Positions 47,201-56,200 of a stretch of 64,000 bases of DNA are shown here, in pieces. This DNA is from Lagopus muta (taxonomy: Eukaryota > Chordata > Aves > Galliformes > Phasianidae). Numbering within the stretch: position 1 is the first letter of the stretch; every line of letters starts with the position of its first letter. Made by a program: the position numbers and the translations under genes. The notes beneath the pieces are model-generated. The model was not told the DNA's origin. It ran no database searches and saw only the letters and a program-made list of their open reading frames with translations. The stretch lies in contig NC_064438.1 of NCBI RefSeq assembly GCF_023343835.1, forward strand, positions 18,310,077 through 18,374,076, given 5' to 3'.

Positions 47201-50200
47201 GTAGCAATCAAAATATGTTTTTGCAGTGGCTGAATAATTTTTAAACTTATGATTGTTAATGGATTTGTAAGGGGGAAATGTCGTCCTGCTTTAGAAAACA
47301 GATCTGTCTTTTTGCTTACAGTGTATTTTTCCTACTTCACAGATGGGCTATGGCAGCAGAGCTCTGAATTTACTGCAGATGTACTATGAAGGCAAATTCC
47401 CATGTTTGGAAGAAAAACCAATCCAAAAGCCAAAAGAAATTGCAACTGTAAGCAGTGAGGTATGGAACTCAGTCCATTTATCGCTTTTTTCCTTGTGCTA
47501 AATTATCTACTTCTTGCTGTAAATCTCAATATTGATTTATCTAAGTAAATACAGAATATTCCTATTTATTCTTTGTACAGAATAAAGGATTTAATTTGTA
47601 GACTGCCCTGAACAATGCTGTTAACTCATTTCCACTTTCTCTTTCAGACTGTTAGTTTGTTAGAAGAAGTTGTGACACCTCGGAAAGACTTGCCACCTTT
47701 ACTTCTCAAACTGAGTGAGAGACCAGCTGAGAGTCTAGACTACCTTGGGGTATCATATGGCTTAACACCAAGATTACTTAAGTAAGATCTTGTTCTGTTT
47801 ACTAGTTACACCCAGTGTAAAAGCATAGCTATATAAATAATAGAATATCTGCAATTTGGGAATAGTATAAATATAGATGTAAATATTTTACCTCTCAGGC
47901 ATCCTCTTCCTTTCTCCATGCTTCCATTGATTTCAAAATCTGGGCAGCTCCAAGCCTTGTACTCCTGCAGGACCTTTTCTTGTGCAGTGTAGCTGAATCT
48001 AATCACTTAGCACATCCTTCAGAGTAGTTTTCCCTCAAAATCATTGTGAAGGAAAACCCTTTCTCTTCTCAATCAGCTCTGTGACCCTTCTGAACAGTTA
48101 ATTACCTTTAACTGCTTGTTTTTTCTAAGCTAGAACAGTAAGAAAAACCTGTAATAAAAAGGGATGAGTTAAATACTCTCGTGACCTCTAGAAACAAGAG
48201 CTGCTGCTAACTTCAAAGTTACTTGTTTATTTACATTTCCTAATGTAAATACATTTCAACAGAAATTGCTGCTGCTTCTCATTTTTCTCACCAAGGAGGA
48301 ACGGAGTTACTGCAGCAATAAATAGTTTAATTTTTTCTAAATAATTAATAATAATAATAATTTTTCTAAAGTTTGCTCTCCATGTTATAGTTTTATACAA
48401 GAACTTAAACTTTTATAATAAATTGTAACTTAAAAATTATATCTGTAACATATTTACATTTCTGAGACTCTGTATGAAAAGTGTTGAATCCATGGTTTGG
48501 GAGACAGTTTCAAAACTACGTAAAATTCTTTCTGTTAGTAACCTAACAGCAAAGCAGTAATTTACCACCTGAAACTTTGGATCTGAACCACAGAACCAAA
48601 ATTTCTGTGCTGGCCTGTCCACTTTTACAGAGGAGCATTTCACAAAAGATGTGATTGAGTCCAACAGAAGACCCAAGGAGGCGGGTTTGTGACTGACCCA
48701 GTCAGAGTGATGTTAGACAGATGTGTGTGATTCAGCATTTCAGATACAGAGACTGTAGCTTGCTTTGTTCTGTGATAAGTATGCTGTAAAGTTCATAGCA
48801 AAATGTGAGGGTGAATTATTTAGTGGAATGCAGCATCCAAACTGAATAGTTCTGGAAAAGGCTTCATCTCTGTAAATTATAAAGCAAATGGCTCATCACT
48901 ATTGAACAGTTCTTTTCAGGACAGAAGGAAGGATAAAGTGTTCACTGTTTTGAATTGTTTTTCTGCTAGATTTGGTGGGAACAGATAAAACAAAGAGGAA
49001 TAGTAACATAGAGTTGCTGGGGTTTTCATGTAGGGCTTGCTACTGAAATTTGCAACATCCTGCATGGCTGATGAGTAGTCATCCTTTAGCCTGTGGAGGT
49101 GGATTGCCAGTGACAGTTGTTCTGGGGCCTGACTTCTTTCTTTTGTCTGAGACGCCATATGTTTCATCTCAGCAGGACCTTCACACTAGTATTCCTTTTC
49201 CTGGGCAAAATGAAATTAGTATCAGTTCACAGCCAAGATGAGGAGGATGGAAAGGGAATCTCAGGTCTGTCTGGGGCTCTCTCTGGTCCATAAGTGATCA
49301 CTGAAGAAGAGTGGAGTCTCTGAAGTGAACTATAAATCCTTCACACTTTCCCAGGATATCCCTAAGGATTCTGTGGTGTTTTTGATTTGCCTGTTTTAAT
49401 AGAGATCCTGGAAGCATGCTGAATACAAGAGGTCTTCTTATCTGCTAGTTTTTGAAATTTCATTCATTTTCTGAGGCAATGATGATCATTTTTAACTGCT
49501 CTGGTTAGAATTTCAATCAGTTAGATTGCTGTTGGTATTTTCTGTCAGTGTTTATTTTTATTATTTGGTAGGGTAGTGCCTACCTTTCAACAGTTGCTCT
49601 TGTATAATAGATAAATTTTATTTAAGCACAAGTATTATTGCAAAATCAACAGCTCCATATTTCTCAGTGTGCTTTCTGTTGTCATTTTCCCTAGGTTTTG
49701 GAAACGTGCTGGATTTGTGCCAGTTTATCTAAGGCAGACACCAGTAAGTAGCATACTGTTTTTGAATGAAATCCAGCCCTGTTAAAATCACTGGGCATAT
49801 TTCCATTGGTTTCTGTGAGATTTCATTTGGGCAAAAACGTTTTCTGAGACTACATTTGGAGTTTGTTTTATATTCATTTTTGTTCTTTTGGCCTAATAGT
49901 TCACTAGTGGAATCAAGTATTGGGGTTGTGAATGTGGAATTCTAAGTAATTTACACTTAAAGAAATAGAGCAAGGGTGCAGCTGGTCAGGGTTATTATTA
50001 TTGTAGTCATAGGTAAAATATGCAAGTTGTCCCTGAACTGCCTGCCATCATTTTTCTAGGTATTTACCAGAAGTAGCTGTAGTGATTATTGTACTTCTGG
50101 AGAAAATAATTTGTTTGTCTCATCACTGTATTTTGCTTTAGTTTTTTTTTGGCTCTTGAGCTGTACAGTGGGTTTGCAGCATTAGTTGAATATATCTCAA

Positions 50201-53200
50201 GAAGCCAAAATCCCTCAGCATGGGGATTTACCGAATTGTAGAAGTTCATCGTTTCGTGGTGGTCATCAGTAGCAGTGGATCTAAGAGTTGTTGATTTAGA
50301 AGACCTTTGCCTTCTGCAGTTTAGCATAGAATGCAAACAGTTGATGCTGATGATGGGAAATGCATCTTCATTATTAGAATGATCTGACTGGTGAGCATTC
50401 GTGCATCATGATGAAGATGCTGAATGAAGAGGATGTTGAGCAGGAACCTTGGCTTACTGCCTTCTGGAAAGGTAACAACTAATACTAACAAAAAATTTTG
50501 AAATATTTATTCTGGAGGTTCATGGCAGTAATTTATTTTTTCATCTTGTATAGATTTTAGGAGGCGGTTTCTTTCTCTACTTTCCTACCAGTTCAGCACA
50601 TTCTCTCCCTCGCTTGCATTGAATATCCTACAGAACAAAAATATCAAACAGCAGTCGCAGCCCCGTGAGTACCCACACTCTATATTTATCTAGATTGCAG
50701 TTTAAAGTCTTTGTATAGATTTGTCGGGCTCTCAAATACATGCGTAATATGAAGCCTTGTGTGAAGTGCTATGAATTGCTCTGAGCTAGTTCCTATGTTT
50801 TGTTCTTATCATCTAAAAAAATGCTTGCATTTTTGAGTAAAAACTATCAGAACGTTTTCTGTCAATTGAAAATAGGTGGTGTTTCTGTGCTGCTCTTCTT
50901 TTTTTTTGCTGTGCTTTTTTTTTTTTTTTTTTTTAAATCAAAGATTTAAGTGCTCCAAAACTAGAGGGACCTTGAGTGTAGCAGCTAAAGGCATGAGAAA
51001 ACAAAGTGAAAACAAAAAAAATGAATACTGAAGCCTGTTGAAGTTGAAATGGAAGCCTTGAGTAGCAAGGGTCAATAGGTAGAGCGTGTTATCATCAGAA
51101 ATTTGGAAATTGGATTTTCTAAGAGAGAGGCTTTAGTCCATCTGCATGGTTGTGGGGTTCAGTGCAACACCTGCTGGGGAAAACACGTAGACAACGTAAT
51201 AAAATGGGGCAAATAAGACAATTCTAATTTCAAGCCTCGTGGCTTAAAAGTCCACCTTAAAAGCAAGTTGCTATTTTCATTGTAAGCCTAAGAGAGTCCT
51301 CTTAAGACAACTTGGTGATCTGCCTCTTGTGGATTTTAAGTATCTGTCTTGTTGAAAAAGGTTTGGTTGTCGCTACAAGGAAAGAAAGTTTGTTATCAGC
51401 AAAACCAATATAAAGCACGGAAAGACTGAGCAAACTGTTTTTCTCAGTCAGTTCTTGCTGCTTTTAGTTTCTCTGGCATGTTTGACTTAATTAATTGATC
51501 TGTTTTGAAATTTGCAATGCTCTTGAATAAGCAAGCCAGTTTGAATAGCAGTGTTTTTCCTAGTGTCTTGCCTTCTGAAGTATATTGGGAAGTGAATTTA
51601 TGGGGTAGCAGTTGGACTTCAATCAATGATGTGAAAAAGGAATTTGTTAAATACTGAGATCCTGGACAGCTATGAAGAAGAGTCTTGATGCTGATGTCTC
51701 TTTATTGTTCAGCCATCAGCCGTGCTGAATTAGAATCTGCTTTCATCCCATATGACCTGAAGAGATTAGAGATGTACTCTCGCAACATGGTGGACTATCA
51801 TCTCATCATGGACATGGTACCTACCATTGCCAGGATGTTTTTTCTCAACCAGTTGGGTGATATCTCTCTCTCTGCAGCACAGTCGGTATGTTTCACTATG
51901 AGAACTGCCATGTTTTACTCTTTGCACTTTCCTGCTGTCTCCTAATTTTGGAGTGGTTTCCCATTTCATGTCATTTTTAAAAAGACTTTGTTTTAGGTGA
52001 TTGCTGCTTCTGTGATCCTTTGCATGATTTCTCCTGCTTATAGTATTATTCTGCTTTTAGTTTTTGCCTTGAATAAAATCTGTAGAGGATCATATTCTGT
52101 TGTATGTTCAGTGAAGTATTCCATTCGTTTGTAATACTGTGTGAACTATGGCTGAAAAAAGCCTCAAAGTCTTGTTTCTTGAGCCTGTGCCTCAGGAAAG
52201 ATGTAGTCATCTGTATTAAGTATGGAACAATGCTTGCTGACTACAGAATGATTTAGAGGTGTGCTGCTGCATCTGAGCAAAGCTTCAGCGTGTGCCAGAG
52301 AAGCCTTGTATTATCTGAGTAGAGCGAGGACTTGGTAAAATGCAGGGAGTTAAAGGATATGGTAGTGTTTGCTCTAAAAGCCTCTCTAACTGAAATATTT
52401 CTTCAGGCCCTTCTTCTAGGGATTGGCCTACAGCATAAATCTCTAGAGCAACTGGAAAAGGAGGTGGAACTGCCTAGCAGCCAGCTGATGGGTCTCTTCA
52501 ACAGAATCATCCGCAAAGTAGTCCAGGTAATTGCATCTTGACACGCTTTGTCTTGGTAGTATGAGGCCAAAGAGTAATTCCAACACTGAGTGTGATGCCA
52601 GTAGAATGCTGAATTAGAATTGTGTATTTTTAATATGGCCACAAAAAATGACTGTAAATTTTGTGAGAAGGGAAAATGCTTGTGGAAGAAGCAGTATTTA
52701 TATCATTGATCTGTACTTTGTTTTCCCAAGTGAGAGTGCTTGTTATGTTTTTAAATATTGAAATGCTCTTAACAAAATGCTGAGCATACAGCCTGTGAAG
52801 CCAGCTGAACTTGAGCCATTTGTTTCTGGTGGTTCACAGCTTTGGTGGCATCACAACGAAAAAACAAACGTGAGACTTTCCCAATATCATTTAGAGATGG
52901 ACTTGAACTCCAGTGAAAGCACTGTAGAAATGTTGGGTCTGGTTTTCTTTTTCCCTGGTGTTTGTGATGACGTGAGAACCATGATGAGTTGCTAAATGGC
53001 AAGAGAGAAAAATTGCCATCTGCTTGCTGTTGCTTGCTCAGCCTAGGGCCTTTAGTTCTCAAGGAACGGTAGCAAAGCTTCTGCAGTCTAACACATTGCT
53101 TATTGGAGAGGTGATTTGCTCAGCATAATGAAAGTAACATACAAGAAAACTAATATACAACTTTTAGTTACAAATCCTAATCAAATAATGGTGTGTTAAT

Positions 53201-56200
53201 AAAGAGTATTGTTAACTGTCAGCTTTCTGAGCTTATGCGAGTGACAGTTTTAGCTGTTATTTTTTATACTTTTTAATGAAAGCTATTATGTATTTTTTTC
53301 TTTAGGAAGCAACCTTGAGCTTCTTATTTTAGTATGACAGAATGTATGCATCAGAAATAAACAACTGCCTGAAATATCTGCACAGTTAGAAGAGTTTTTG
53401 CTTTGGGGACAACCAGTATTTCTTATTTATTTTAAAGCAGCAGTGTAGAAGAAACTGTTTTACATGTGTGGGCTTACTTCATTTTCAGTTGTTCGACACC
53501 GTCCAGGAAAAGGCTGTGGAAGAACAGATGGTAGCAACAAAGGACATTGTAATGGAGCCAACGATTAAATCTTTAAATGATGATTTGGTAATGATGAATT
53601 TTCTTCCTAGCACATACATAAACACTCCTCATGGTGCTCTCTCAAGCATAGAAACTTGTAATCTAACTTTTCTTGGATTAGAACTATTCCATGTCATGTC
53701 TGTCACTTTTTGGAAGTTAAACCAGCCAGCTTTACATTACATTCTTAGTCATGCTTTGCTAATCAACCATACAGATTTTTATAGAACGTACAAAGATGTT
53801 TTTGGAGTTATGTATCACAACTATATGTATAGCCATTAAATAAAAATGAAATTTCATAAAAGATAAAAACTGCAGGATCATACGGTATTTGTTTTATGAG
53901 ATGTTCTTCTCTTTGTATGGGAAAGGAGTTTTACTTGTATTGCATGGTTACTGTTGCACTTAACACTTAGTGCGTCTGTATTGTGTCCTTTTGTAGGAAG
54001 AAGCTGCAAAGGAATTCCAAGAAAAACACAAGCAAGAAGTGGGGAAGCTGAAGGAAATGGACCTTACACAGTAAGAATTTATCTGTATGAGTCTCAACTC
54101 CAGTTTTTCCCTGCTGGTTATTTGAATGCTTGGTTACCAGCTCTGGCACACCGTGCACAAGGCTGTAGTTGCAGTGATTGCAAACCATCTACAAATGAGA
54201 AAAAGCAATGAGCATCTTTCAACATTGTCCACGTTGGATAAGTATATGCCTCTATTCTGATGAAAACTTTGGGTATTTTGTCCTGATAGCCAGTAATTGT
54301 TTTCATCAGCTCTCTTAACAGTTGCTTTGTTTCACACTCACAAGATAATTTGCAGTAGAAGGTAAATTCAGTAGCAGTTTATTTGTTCAGTGTCATTCAC
54401 CTATATAACTCAGTACATTAATTGTTTTCCTGAAAAATGTGTCATGGGCATTAATTTTACTTTTTGCCAAGCGTGAAGTTACCAATTTCCTTTTTTCCAG
54501 TTGATGTTTTGAACAAAAAGCAGGAGGTGGTAAGTTTGCATACAACAGCGGATCAGCAGTGAGGTGTGTCTGTGGAACTGTAGAACTGAATTATGAAAGG
54601 TGGAGCTGGCTCATCATAATACTACTGCACATAGGAGATGTGGAAATGCTGGTTCAATTCCCCTCTGGCATGAGCTTGAGAGCTTCTGTTCTCCTTTGTC
54701 TCTTTCAGTGGTAAATTATGTTGCTCTGGCAAGAACTCTTACTATGTATCCATAGGGGGCTCTTGGTCCTGGCTGTGTAGAGAATGCGTATTATATGTAT
54801 ATAACTTATGTAGTTCTATAATGGGGAGTAATAAAATAAGCTTCCTGAGTGTAAACTCCTTATAATTTGATAGTTTTCTGTACTTCTAGATATAGTCATT
54901 AGTTTCCTCAAGCCCGGATATGTGGGTCATGTTGTGCCATGGCTGGCTCTTCTGTGTGCAGCTGTCTTCATCTCAAGTAAAAATAGTAGCTGACTAATTT
55001 TAGTATTCTAGTATTTTAAAAAAAAAGCAAAAAAAAACCCCAAAAAAACAAAAAACCACACAAAACCACCCCAGAGCTGACAGAAAAGAACAACCAAAAA
55101 GAGCTTTCTTCACTCACGGCAGTGTGCATGGACTTGTATACTTGATAGTTGTAGCTGTTGTAAAGCTGTACAGTTTTTACAATACTGAGTTGCTTGCTGA
55201 ACTTCCTTGAAACGTCAGCAGATGTCACTCTTTCTGAACCAACAGGAATTACACCTGCCACTTGAATTGTCTCCCTTCTCTCTCTTTTTTGTCTCATAAA
55301 TTCATTGCTCTCTACTGCTATTACAAAAGAAAAAAAAAATCTATGTTGGCTCTAGATTAATCAAGGTTAGATATGAGGAAATTTTTTTTTTTTTGAATTT
55401 TTGGTTTTCTTGTTTGAGGGTAAGACAAAAATGGGTGTGATTTGAAATGATTTGTCAGTCATAATAGAAAAATAGAATAATCACTGCTTTTTAATAGAAG
55501 TTTTAATTTCGTTTTTTATATCTGATAGTATGACATGCCTGTTTGTCATTTTGGACCATGTTCCCTTTTTCTTCATCCAGAAAAAGATTTCTGTTTGTTT
55601 CTCTGAGGAAAGAGGTACAAAAACCTATTTGGAACACTTTTGAATACAGGTTATAGAAAGCGAACAAAAAAGTCAGAGCTGTTCGGTTTGGCTCTGTCCA
55701 GTGTTGTTCAGCCTTGTATGAGCAAAGCATAGTCTAATCCTATCTCTGAGAACTTGAGATGGAGAGTAACTACTGACTTTCTTTTTGTCTATTGAAATTC
55801 ATATGTTATTTCCAGGGTATTTGAACAAGGGCATTTCTATCTGCCTAGCAGTTGTTGTCTGAATGTCTGTTTGTAGAAGAAACCTGCAGGTCTTCAGTTT
55901 TCCCCAGATTCATGCAGGGAAGAGTACCATTCAAACTTACTGCTAGTCTAAGAGCAGCTGGTAATTTCACTGACTTTCCATTATATGACTTTCCTTTTTG
56001 CAACCTCTTCCTTTAGTATCAATCATCCTTCTTGGTTTGGAGGGAAGAAAAGAATTAAAAAAAAAACCAAACAATGAAGGCCTCAATCCTTTAAAAATAA
56101 ATCTGTATAGTGAATACATTTTTGTCTGTGGTTGTCAGTCTTAAATCTGTCGTGTTTGAAGGCCTATATTCTAAGAAATCTACTGAGCAAAGGAGAAGTA

